64,000 bases of DNA from positions 1,364,001 through 1,428,000 of the forward strand of contig NZ_CP085036.1 in the NCBI RefSeq assembly GCF_020535405.1, read 5' to 3'. Below the pieces are notes generated by a model. The model did not search any database and had not been told where the DNA came from. It saw nothing but the letters and a program-made list of their open reading frames with translations. Origin of the DNA: Antiquaquibacter oligotrophicus. GTDB lineage: Bacteria; Actinomycetota; Actinomycetes; Actinomycetales; Microbacteriaceae. Both the position numbers and the translations under genes were made by a program. Positions 34,274 through 41,681 of this stretch are shown here, one piece after another. Each line of letters starts with the position of its first letter. The first letter of the stretch is position 1.

Positions 34274-36068
34274 CCTCCGTCTATCGGAGACCATCTCGCC
34301 CTTCGGGGTCGGCGCGATCGTCGACATCCGCGGCGAGTCGCTGATCGCGCCCGATACCTCATGGTGGGATCGGCGGATCGCGCCCGAGATCACCTGCGAA
34401 CGACTCGTCGCCAGTATCGGCGGGGGAGTACTGCGACAGCCGCCCACTCATGCGGATCGCCCCGGTTCCGATACAGCCAGCCTCTTGTACTGGCGATTCC
34501 CCGCGTGGCGGTTCTGCGAGCGCTGCGGGAAGTTGTCGCAGCTAACGCGGTCCGACAAGGGCCGTTGGAGGAACTCCTGCGACTGCGGCGGCTCTCTCGT
34601 CCCGATGCGGTACGTGGCCGTGTGCGAGACGGGAAGCCACGCGCAGGACGTCCCTTGGTTCAAGTGGGCGCATCGGGGAAGTGACGCGGGTGTGACCGAA
34701 GAGGTCAGGCACTGCCGGGCGTACAAGAAGCTCCGTTTCGAGCGCTCCACCCGGCATGGGGAGGGTCTCGCTTCGTTGCGCGTCAGCTGCGGCGGATGCA
34801 AGAGATCGCGCTCGTTGGCAGAGCTCGTCGGAAAAGACGCTCTGCTCCGCGACGGGATCCGCTGCGACGGTAGACAGCCGTGGGAACGCGAGGGCGCTGC
34901 CGCGGTCGTCTGCGAATCGCATCTGGTGGCGGTCCAGCGCGGAGCCACCGGCAACTACATCGCGGAACGCGTCTCCGCCCTCGACATCCCTGAGGGGACG
35001 CCGAGGTCTCTGGAGACCGCGGACAAGATCCGAGCCCACGACCTGTACGAACGGCTCGTGGCCGATAACGGCGGACCCAGGTCGGAGCAAATCGCCGGAT
35101 GGATCGCGGAGGAACTGGGGGCGACTCCCGAAGCCGTACTCGCGGTCGCTCTGTCCGCCAGCGAGGATGTGGACTCGCCCCTTCTAGATCTCAAGGACGG
35201 CGAGTGGGCCGCGTTCGTGAACAAGATCGAGGCTGGACATGACCGTGTGGGCGGCGACTTCGTCGTGGACGGCTGGGCGGGCGACGGTCTTGCGGAGGAA
35301 CCCGCTGAACTGCGGCGAGTGCTCGCCGGCATCGGGCAGGTCCGGCGTGTGCGCGAGGTCCGGGCGCTGAAGGGATTCCGCCGTCACAGCCCGCAAGCCG
35401 ACTTCGTCCCGGCCGACCTCGACCGGGATCCGCGGCACCGCTCGGTCTATCCGGCTATCGAGATGTTCGGCGAAGGGATCTTCCTACGATTCGACGAGCG
35501 GACTCTCTCCGAGTGGGAGAGCGATCCGGCGGTACGGGCACGGGCGAACATCCTTATCGAACGCCGCGCCCAGTCGCCCTGGGCGCACCGGCTCGATGCT
35601 CCGGAGCCGCGATTCATTGCTCTCCATACCATCGCGCATCTGCTCATCCGGCGGCTGGCCTTCGCGAGCGGCTATTCCTCCGCCTCGCTCCAGGAGCGCA
35701 TCTACGCGAACTCCGACCGTGCCGACAAGACGGCTGGCATCCTCGTCTACACCGCCGCCGGGGACGCGCAGGGCACGTTGGGAGGGCTGGTGCGACTGGG
35801 CGAGCCCCGTCATCTGTTCCCGCTCCTCATTGCGGCTCTCGACGACGCCGATGTGTGCTCCAACGATCCCGTATGCATCGAGAGCGACAGGCAGGGATCG
35901 TCGCAGCTCAACCTTTCCGCCTGCCACGGGTGCGGGCTGATCAGCGAGACGTCCTGCGAGACCGGCAATCGCCTCCTAGACCGCCAGCTTGTCCTCGGCG
36001 GCAGCGAGGTTCCAGGTCTTCTGGAGTCGTTGCTTCGCGCGGTCCGGGAGGATGCGGGTGAGCGTTGA
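34254..36068 (+). CDS. drmB: DrmB-like DUF1998 protein of a DISARM-type system
   Basis: A 604-aa protein with a DUF1998 C-terminal domain: HTIAHLLIRRLAFASGYSS, then GDAQGTLGGLVRLG, and the Cys motif CSNDPVC...ACHGCGLISETSCE...LLDRQL. The N-terminal part has zinc-finger-like Cys pairs (CERCGKL, CDCGGSL, CGGCKRS). The opening LSETISPFGVGAIVDIRGES is typical of DrmB. The GTG at 34254 has AGGAGG 6 nt upstream, inside the end of drmA, whereas longer frames are out of family. DrmB partners DrmA in DNA binding. It is followed by a 55-bp gap and the methyltransferase. Confidence 0.9.
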   Translation: MQKIRHDLRLSETISPFGVGAIVDIRGESLIAPDTSWWDRRIAPEITCERLVASIGGGVLRQPPTHADRPGSDTASLLYWRFPAWRFCERCGKLSQLTRSDKGRWRNSCDCGGSLVPMRYVAVCETGSHAQDVPWFKWAHRGSDAGVTEEVRHCRAYKKLRFERSTRHGEGLASLRVSCGGCKRSRSLAELVGKDALLRDGIRCDGRQPWEREGAAAVVCESHLVAVQRGATGNYIAERVSALDIPEGTPRSLETADKIRAHDLYERLVADNGGPRSEQIAGWIAEELGATPEAVLAVALSASEDVDSPLLDLKDGEWAAFVNKIEAGHDRVGGDFVVDGWAGDGLAEEPAELRRVLAGIGQVRRVREVRALKGFRRHSPQADFVPADLDRDPRHRSVYPAIEMFGEGIFLRFDERTLSEWESDPAVRARANILIERRAQSPWAHRLDAPEPRFIALHTIAHLLIRRLAFASGYSSASLQERIYANSDRADKTAGILVYTAAGDAQGTLGGLVRLGEPRHLFPLLIAALDDADVCSNDPVCIESDRQGSSQLNLSACHGCGLISETSCETGNRLLDRQLVLGGSEVPGLLESLLRAVREDAGER

Positions 36069-36111
36069 TGCGGTGCTGGCGCGCCAGCCGCATTCGGAAG
36101 GGCCTGGAAAA

Positions 36112-36117
36112 TAGAAT
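36112..36117 (+). promoter_or_regulatory. -10 element of a leaderless promoter for the methyltransferase
   Basis: TAGAAT lies exactly 6 nt before the GTG start of the methyltransferase gene, in the only gap within the defence operon. This matches the leaderless arrangement seen elsewhere in the window. It would let the methyltransferase be made separately from the helicase genes. No clear -35 is visible. Confidence 0.5.
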
Positions 36118-36123
36118 GAAGGC

Positions 36124-37224
36124 GTGACGAATCGCAAGATCGCCGTCCTCGACCTGTTCTCCGGTGCAGGCGGACTAACGGCTGGCCTGCACCAGGCGTC
36201 GGATCGCTTCCAGGTCGTCCGGGCCGTCGAATGGGACCTGGCGGCCGCGGCATCGTACGAGGCGACTTACGGCGCAGGAATCGTCTACGCGGGCGACATA
36301 AAGGGCTGGCTCGAGAAGGAATACGTACCGGGCTCGGACCTGATCATTGGCGGGCCTCCGTGCCAAGGATTCTCCAGTCTCGGTAAGCGGGACGTGGAAG
36401 ACGAACGCAATTTCCTCTGGATGGAGTACGCACACACTATCCAGAAGGCGATGCCCAAGTACTTCGTGCTCGAAAACGTGGCCGAATTCAAGAAGTCTCC
36501 GCAATACTCGATCTTTAAGGATGCGACCTCGAAAGGGGGCATGCTGCAGGAGTACGGCTTCGAGTCGGCGATCCTCAATGCCGCGGACTTCGGCGCCCCG
36601 CAGGCGCGGCGCCGCACCGTGATAATTGGATACCACCGCGATCTCGGATTCCCCGGTTTTCCGAGACCTACACATTCGTCGAATTCCGAGGGCACCGGCC
36701 TGCGGCCCCATGCAACGGTCGCCGACGCGCTTCGAGGGGTGCCGCGCAGGCCTGATCGCGATCATCTCTTCGAGGCGAAGCGGACGCGCTTCGGGGCGAG
36801 GGAGTTCGCTGGCTCCTTCCGCCCGCGCGAACTTCATTGGAGCCGCAACTACACTGAGCTCTCACTCAAGCGCTTCGCAGTCATCCCCGCAGGTGGTAAT
36901 CGCCGCAATCTCGAACCCTTCCCCGAGCTGATGCCTCCGTGCTGGACCAAGCACAAGACGGGCTCGGGCGACGTCATGGGGCGCCTTCACTGGAATCGTC
37001 CATCGGTGACGATCCGTACGGAGTTCTTCAAGCCGGAGAAAGGCCGGTACCTCCACCCAGAGGAGCATCGCGCGATCACGCACTACGAGGCGGCGCTCCT
37101 GCAAGGCTTTCCATCGAACCATCGATTCGTGGGCTCAAGAACAGATATCGCGCGGCAGATTGGCAACGCTGTGCCTATACCCCTCGGCGCAGCCATCGGG
37201 CGGCTGCTCTCGAGCGTGCTTTGA
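36124..37224 (+). CDS. drmMII: DNA cytosine-5 methyltransferase (DrmMII-like)
   Basis: A 366-aa C5 methyltransferase. Motif I is VLDLFSGAGGLTAGL, motif IV GGPPCQGFSSLG with catalytic Cys80, motif VI ENVAEF, motif VIII QARRRTVIIG and motif X RQIGNAVPIPLG are all present; the target-recognition region lies between about 210 and 310. It would mark host DNA and so allow self/non-self discrimination by the upstream helicases. The recognition sequence cannot be read from the protein. The size is typical. A terminator follows 84 bp after the stop. Confidence 0.93.
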   Translation: MTNRKIAVLDLFSGAGGLTAGLHQASDRFQVVRAVEWDLAAAASYEATYGAGIVYAGDIKGWLEKEYVPGSDLIIGGPPCQGFSSLGKRDVEDERNFLWMEYAHTIQKAMPKYFVLENVAEFKKSPQYSIFKDATSKGGMLQEYGFESAILNAADFGAPQARRRTVIIGYHRDLGFPGFPRPTHSSNSEGTGLRPHATVADALRGVPRRPDRDHLFEAKRTRFGAREFAGSFRPRELHWSRNYTELSLKRFAVIPAGGNRRNLEPFPELMPPCWTKHKTGSGDVMGRLHWNRPSVTIRTEFFKPEKGRYLHPEEHRAITHYEAALLQGFPSNHRFVGSRTDIARQIGNAVPIPLGAAIGRLLSSVL

Positions 37225-37307
37225 GGACTGCCGTAGCCAAGCCGCTCGCGGCAGGCCGGTACTAGCTCCCACCCCCCCTCGCGGATCTCGGCAGCAACGA
37301 CTCGCCG

Positions 37308-37343
37308 AAACTCCCCAAGGACGTGTATGTCCTTGGGGAGTTT
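37308..37343. terminator. Strong terminator at the end of the defence island
   Basis: A perfect 15-bp stem (AAACTCCCCAAGGAC / GTCCTTGGGGAGTTT) with a 6-nt loop GTGTAT, ending in a short T run. The A/T arms make it bidirectional, serving both the methyltransferase and the convergent dehydrogenase genes. Confidence 0.9.
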
Positions 37344-37384
37344 CGTGATCCTAGGGCGCAACGCGCCACTTCCCCGTGACCTCC

Positions 37385-38173
37385 TCAAGCAGGTACTACC
37401 GCACCAACCCTCCCAGTCGTCCTGGTCCGCGCCTGCGCCCACTCTCCGAACCGCGTCGCCGCCACCTCCGCCCCATCCCCCGGCAGCAACTCGTCCTCCT
37501 CCAACCGCGCACCGAAGTAGCGCGCCAGCGGGTCCGCGACCACTTGGCGCGGGTCGTTCCGGATGCCCAGCTCCTGCCGCACGAGTTCCTCCAGCCGGAA
37601 GCGTTCCGGGCCCGCGATCTCGATGGTCGCGTTGCGGGGTGGTTCCACGGCGACGCGAGCGATGAACGCTGCCACATCGTCGGCGGCGATGGGTTGGATG
37701 AGGGCGCGGGAGAGGCGCACGTTGTGACCGACGGTCGCGGCATCCGCGATGCTCTTCACGAACTCGAAGAACTGGGTCGAGTGCACGATCGTGTACTGCC
37801 GGCCGGAGTCGCGAATCAGCTGCTCCTGCGCGGCCTTCGCCGCGAAGTAGCCGCCCTCGGAGGCGGCGAGACGGTCGGTTCCGACGACGGAGAGCGCCAC
37901 GTGGTGGGTCACACCCGCCGCCCTGCCGTAGGTAAGCAGATTGAGGGTGGAGGCGTAGAAGAAATCGGTGGCCGCCCGCTCGTCGAAGTATCCGGAGTTG
38001 GTGACGTCGATGAGCACCTCCGCCCCGGCGAGCGCCTGCTCCAGGCCCTCCGCCGTGTACGTGTTCACCCCCGTCGCACGGGACGCCTCCACCACCTCGT
38101 GACCCTGCGACCGCAGCCGCGCCGCCACGCGCGACCCGATCAGCCCCGTGCCACCGGCAACCACGACCCTCAT
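37385..38173 (-). CDS. NAD(P)-binding NmrA-like oxidoreductase/epimerase, paralog 2
   Basis: A 262-aa atypical short-chain dehydrogenase of the NmrA/epimerase group. The N terminus MRVVVAGGTGLIGSRVAARL holds the glycine-rich cofactor loop, and the region LIDVTNSGYF follows the first fold. The ATG at 38173 overlaps the stop of its upstream paralog by 4 nt. The two proteins align along their full length (GGTGLIGSRV, VNxYTxEGL, VAxDVTNS, HHVALSxVG, FEFVKxIAD), so they arose by tandem duplication. The substrate is unknown. Both would be controlled from the ECF41-type promoter upstream. Confidence 0.85.
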   Translation of the reverse strand: MRVVVAGGTGLIGSRVAARLRSQGHEVVEASRATGVNTYTAEGLEQALAGAEVLIDVTNSGYFDERAATDFFYASTLNLLTYGRAAGVTHHVALSVVGTDRLAASEGGYFAAKAAQEQLIRDSGRQYTIVHSTQFFEFVKSIADAATVGHNVRLSRALIQPIAADDVAAFIARVAVEPPRNATIEIAGPERFRLEELVRQELGIRNDPRQVVADPLARYFGARLEEDELLPGDGAEVAATRFGEWAQARTRTTGRVGAVVPA

Positions 38174-38910
38174 CGCGCCGACCACTCCGCGAATGTCAGC
38201 GGCGACAGCTGCGCGCCGTCACCGGTGACGAGCGAACGCTCCTCCAGCTTGGTGCCGAAGTAGGTGGCATCCGAGTCGGCGACGACCTGGCGCGGGTCAC
38301 CCTGGGTGGCGAGACCGGCGCGGATGAAATCATCCATCGGCAGCGCGTCGGGCCCACCCACCTCGATCACCCCGTTCAGCGGAGCTCCCGCCGCGGTGCG
38401 CGCCACGGCCGCTGCCACCTCGGAAGACGCCACCGGCTGAATCAGCTCGTGCGGCAACCGCACCACACCGTCGACGGTCACCGAGTCGGCGATGCCCTTC
38501 ACGAACTCGAAAAACTGGGTCGCCTTGACGATCGAAAACGGCACACCCGACTCGCGGATGAGCTTCTCCTGCGCAACCTTGGCGCGCAGGTAGCCGCTGT
38601 CGGGCAGGCGCTCGGCGCCCACGATCGACAGGGCCACATGATGCCCCACCCCCGCGGCCTTCTCGGCCGCCAGCAAGTGGGTGGTGGAGGTGGTGAAGAA
38701 GTCCATCACGTCGTCGTCGGCGAACGACGGGGAGTTGGTGACATCCACCACCACGTCCGCGCCGGCGAGCGCAACGTCGAGCCCCTCCCCCGTGTACGCG
38801 TTCACGCCCGAACTCGGCGACGCCGCCACCGCCTCATGCCCGTGCTCCCCCAGGAGGGAGACGACGCGCGACCCGATCAGACCCGTTCCACCTATGACGA
38901 CAACCTTCAT
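38170..38910 (-). CDS. NAD(P)-binding NmrA-like oxidoreductase/epimerase, paralog 1
   Basis: A 246-aa paralog of the next gene with the same NmrA-like fold: KVVVIGGTGLIGSRVVSLL at the N terminus and DVTNSPSF and HHVALSIVGAERLPDSG later. Oxidoreductases/epimerases of this kind are one of the typical partners of ECF41 sigma factors (the COE group: carboxymuconolactone decarboxylase, oxidoreductase, epimerase). The ATG at 38910 is the first one aligned with the glycine loop. A TGTCACA-N16-TGTT element lies upstream. Confidence 0.85.
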   Translation of the reverse strand: MKVVVIGGTGLIGSRVVSLLGEHGHEAVAASPSSGVNAYTGEGLDVALAGADVVVDVTNSPSFADDDVMDFFTTSTTHLLAAEKAAGVGHHVALSIVGAERLPDSGYLRAKVAQEKLIRESGVPFSIVKATQFFEFVKGIADSVTVDGVVRLPHELIQPVASSEVAAAVARTAAGAPLNGVIEVGGPDALPMDDFIRAGLATQGDPRQVVADSDATYFGTKLEERSLVTGDGAQLSPLTFAEWSAR

Positions 38911-38960
38911 GGCACTGCCCTTCGTTTGCGGCACCGCCAGGTGCGGCGCTCACAAGCTCA

Positions 38961-38987
38961 AACAATGCGCGGGGGTGGTTTGTGACA
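38961..38987 (-). promoter_or_regulatory. Candidate ECF41 promoter of the dehydrogenase pair
   Basis: On the minus strand TGTCACA (38981-38987) is followed by exactly 16 nt and then TGTT (38961-38964), about 50 nt before the start codon. The reported ECF41 consensus is TGTCACA-N16-CGTC. The same arrangement occurs upstream of the local ECF41-type sigma gene. Confidence 0.6.
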
Positions 38988-39081
38988 AGGTCATAGTGCT
39001 GTCAGGAGGCTCTGGACCCCGGCCTAGAGATCACGGGTCCCGACCCGCGAGAATCATGGCGACGACTTTTTGGGAACGGCG

Positions 39082-39693
39082 ATGAAGACGCTTTCGTATC
39101 ACGATGACCACGATGAGCCTCTGACTGCCCTCCGCGCGTGCGTCATCTATCACACCTGGCGGTGGCGCAACTCTTGGCACGGTGCGGAAAGCCTCAATTT
39201 CCGCAGCTCAGACCATTTCGCGGCCAAGGCCACCGAGCAAGCTCTGGCCTCGACATTGCGCGGCGCGAAGAGGCACGCCGAAGCGTGGCGCGCACCAGGT
39301 TCAGTGTTCCATATTCGCGAGCTCCCATCCCTCTTTGCCGATGCTGGATCGATCCAGATGGTGTTCGCCCAGGTCGATGTGGTCAACCCATTCGCCGATT
39401 GGGAACCAAGCGTCGCTCTCCTCGGCCGGCCCCTCAGATTGCTGGGTCTCTCACTGTGGCAGCACACGGATGGCGAGCTGGACGAGGCGCACCTGCTCCG
39501 GGCCACGCTGGATCCTGACGAGGTTCCGGAGCCATTGATCGCAGGTCGTGTCTTTCGCGACTGGTCTTCGTCGCCCGCTGGTGCAAAGCGCAACCAGCTC
39601 GGATGGTCTGGGCGACCAGCGCAAACCGATGGACGCGGCGTCCTGTCAGTGCAAGAGGCATTTGCGCATGCGGGGTCGCAAGAGTTGGAGTAG
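39082..39693 (+). CDS. Hypothetical protein
   Basis: A 203-aa soluble protein of no family that I recognise. It starts MKTLSYHDDHDEPLTALRAC and contains several Trp and His residues (YHTWRWRNSWHG). Base composition and codon use are less GC-biased than its neighbours, with few rare-position preferences, which may indicate transfer. The ATG at 39082 is preferred over TTG 39070. The gene lies between the dehydrogenase pair and the sigma factor on the opposite strand, and has no ECF41-like element of its own. It is supported mainly by length and the lack of a competing frame. Confidence 0.45.
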   Translation: MKTLSYHDDHDEPLTALRACVIYHTWRWRNSWHGAESLNFRSSDHFAAKATEQALASTLRGAKRHAEAWRAPGSVFHIRELPSLFADAGSIQMVFAQVDVVNPFADWEPSVALLGRPLRLLGLSLWQHTDGELDEAHLLRATLDPDEVPEPLIAGRVFRDWSSSPAGAKRNQLGWSGRPAQTDGRGVLSVQEAFAHAGSQELE

Positions 39694-39736
39694 CGCTGCT
39701 CTATGGCCCGAACTGAGAAGGGCGAACGTTTATTGG

Positions 39737-40096
39737 CTACCCGTTCCAGCGCTGCAGCTTCTGGGGGCTGCGCGTCACCCACACCCGCCGCACGAGACTC
39801 TCGCGCACCTCGACGCTCACCACGGCGACCACACGCACGCCGCGTCGCACCACCACCGCGGGCGCGGCGTTCACCCACTGTTCGGTGACGGATGCCCCGC
39901 CACACAGCTCGAGGAGTGCAGCGGTCACGGCATCCGTTCCGTGCAGGGGCCGCGTCGGGGCGGGAATGTCTCCGCCGCTGTCGACGAGCGCTGCAACGTC
40001 GGGCGCGAGGAGTGAGGTGAGGGAGGCGGCATCCGTCAGCTCGCACGCCAGGCGCAGCCGGTGCACGATCGCCTCCCGTGACGGGTCGGCGTTCAT
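39737..40096 (-). CDS. SnoaL-like / NTF2-fold small protein
   Basis: A 119-aa protein with the NTF2-like pattern (N-terminal helices with SREAIVHRLRLACELTDAAS, then strands ending in VRRVWVTRSPQKLQRW). The ATG at 40096 overlaps the stop of the sigma-factor gene by 4 nt, so the two are co-expressed. ECF41 proteins themselves carry an SnoaL-like C-terminal domain, so this neighbour could interact with, or be a relative of, that domain (inference). Confidence 0.7.
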   Translation of the reverse strand: MNADPSREAIVHRLRLACELTDAASLTSLLAPDVAALVDSGGDIPAPTRPLHGTDAVTAALLELCGGASVTEQWVNAAPAVVVRRGVRVVAVVSVEVRESLVRRVWVTRSPQKLQRWNG

Positions 40097-40962
40097 GCGG
40101 TGACGACGGCGCCGAGCTTGTCGGGGTTCATGAGCCACATCAGGCGCGTGATGCCGTCACCGGATGCCGTGGCCGTCAGCACCGCGGACTCGACACCGCC
40201 CCACGACAACACCACCGACTCCTCCCCGTTCACGGTCGCCCACCGCATGCTCACGCCGTTCCAGAAGTGCGACGAGAACGCGGTGATGAACTTCGCCACC
40301 TTCGTGCGACCGACGATTGGGATGCGCGCCGCGAGCTTGGCGCGGCCACCGCCGTCGGATGCGCTGACGACGTCCTCGGCGAAGAGCTGCTCGAGTTGCT
40401 GCAGGTCGCCGCGTTGGGCCGCTAGCAAGAAGGCCTCCAGAAGTCGCCTCCTCTGGCCACTCTCCACAGGCGCACGTCGTTCGGCCGCGAGGTGTTTGCG
40501 CGCGCGACTCACGAGTTGCCGCACCGCCGGCTGGTTCAGTTGCACGATCTCGGCGATCGTCTCATAGGGGTAGGCGAACGCCTCACGCAGTACGTACGCC
40601 GCCCGCTCGACCGGCGAGAGCCGCTCGAGCAGGAGCAGCACCGCGATCTCCAGCGCCTCCGCGCGTTCGGCACCCAGTGCGGGGTCGGCACTCGTATCCA
40701 CCGGCTCGGGCAACCACGGGCCGATGTACGTCTCGCGGCGCACACGCGCGGTCGTCGCCGCGTTGATGGATGCACGTGTCGTCGCCGTCGCGAGGTACGC
40801 CTGCGGGTTGCCGACAGTGCCCGGGTCGATGCGCTGCCAGGTGAGCCAGACATCCTGCAAGATGTCGTCCGCCTCCGTCGCGCTGCCCAGCATCCGATAC
40901 GCGATGCCGAACAGGCGCGGGCGCACCGCCATGAACTGATCGTGAGCCAGTGAATTCGTCAC
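40093..40962 (-). CDS. ECF41-type RNA polymerase sigma factor with SnoaL-like domain
   Basis: A 289-aa extracytoplasmic-function sigma factor. Region 2 is in ARPRLFGIAYRMLGSATEAD-like sequence with DILQDVWLTW, and region 4 in LSPVERAAYVLREAF and VRQLVSRARKHL. The C-terminal about 110 residues are an SnoaL-like domain ending in the NPDKL motif (279-283) that defines ECF41 and inhibits or tunes the sigma core. No anti-sigma gene is present, as expected for ECF41. The GTG at 40962 is preceded by GGGAGGA. It sits next to the NmrA-type partner genes and has a matching promoter element upstream. Confidence 0.9.
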   Translation of the reverse strand: MTNSLAHDQFMAVRPRLFGIAYRMLGSATEADDILQDVWLTWQRIDPGTVGNPQAYLATATTRASINAATTARVRRETYIGPWLPEPVDTSADPALGAERAEALEIAVLLLLERLSPVERAAYVLREAFAYPYETIAEIVQLNQPAVRQLVSRARKHLAAERRAPVESGQRRRLLEAFLLAAQRGDLQQLEQLFAEDVVSASDGGGRAKLAARIPIVGRTKVAKFITAFSSHFWNGVSMRWATVNGEESVVLSWGGVESAVLTATASGDGITRLMWLMNPDKLGAVVTA

Positions 40963-40981
40963 AGAGTCCTCCCTGAGCTAC

Positions 40982-41008
40982 GACAACGTAGGCCCCCGGG
41001 TTGTGACA
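40982..41008 (-). promoter_or_regulatory. Candidate ECF41 autoregulatory promoter
   Basis: On the minus strand TGTCACA (41002-41008) is followed by exactly 16 nt and TGTC (40982-40985), 20 nt before the sigma gene start. It differs from the reported ECF41 consensus only at one base of the -10 tetramer, suggesting autoregulation. Confidence 0.65.
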
Positions 41009-41051
41009 GATTCTGGCAGGTTCGCCACGGTTCACGCCAAGTCGGGCGCGC

Positions 41052-41510
41052 TCACACCTTCTGCCACAGGAGCCGCGCGCTACTCACGAGGTACAACGCC
41101 GTTAACGCCAGCAGCACGAGCGCAGAGACCCATCCCGCGACGTACATAGGATCCGCGACCGCAGCAGCCGCCGTGAAGATCAGGTTGCCTCCAAAGTATG
41201 CGGCGAGCCAGAATCCGGCGCGGTGTCCAGCGGTCATCCGCCACCAGGGTCGGGGAGGTTCAACCCGCTCGTCCGCGCCCCGGAATATACGCGTGCCGTA
41301 GTACACCCAGAGGAACCTCAGCAGCGCGAAGTGAATAACGAACGCCTGGTCTACCACCGGGATCGCGTCGACGCCTAGGAACTCGAACGCGAGCCTCGCG
41401 GCGATGAAGGCGAGCCACCCGACGCCGATGTAAGCGACCTTCCACCCGAGGGTGGTTATGCGGAGGGTCAACCCGGATCCCAGCACGTCGAGCACGGGGG
41501 AAGTTGACAC
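41052..41510 (-). CDS. Small polytopic membrane protein with FRG-EPPR-WWR motif, paralog 1
   Basis: A protein of about 152 aa with four predicted membrane helices. Between helices two and three is the motif YYGTRIFRGADERVEPPRPW followed by WRMTAGHRAGF. The same motif is shared by the gene at 48341 (YGATRVFRGRDEVIEPPRDW), showing that the two are paralogs. GTG at 41510 is chosen as the start; the longer frame is antisense to the exporter gene. No known family is recognised. The C terminus is a short basic segment. Confidence 0.55.
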   Translation of the reverse strand: MSTSPVLDVLGSGLTLRITTLGWKVAYIGVGWLAFIAARLAFEFLGVDAIPVVDQAFVIHFALLRFLWVYYGTRIFRGADERVEPPRPWWRMTAGHRAGFWLAAYFGGNLIFTAAAAVADPMYVAGWVSALVLLALTALYLVSSARLLWQKV

Positions 41511-41590
41511 ACGCTCATCGTAACTGCAGCGACTGCGTGAATGAATTCGCGCGCCAATGGATGATGGGTCAGAGCGATGTCCTGAAAATG

Positions 41591-41638
41591 CAGTTGCGAC
41601 TAGTTGTCGCGCGAGGACCGCACACAACTGCACTCTCG
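41591..41638 (+). repeat. Palindromic repeat family 2, copy A
   Basis: The element starts CAGTTGCGACTAGT and ends ACAACTGCACTCTCG, 19 nt apart, with a GCAGTTG/CAACTGC inverted repeat. The same two sequences, inverted in orientation, occur at 46107-46155. It lies in the 171-bp gap between two divergent genes. Confidence 0.7.
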
Positions 41639-41681
41639 CGCCGCGACCGCACCCACCCGCACCCCAAAGTAGAGTGACGCC

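Noticed and set aside
36069..37384. A phospholipase-D gene (drmC) hidden after drmB or after the methyltransferase
   Set aside because: I found no HxK-type motif or open frame on either strand in the 55-bp and 160-bp gaps.
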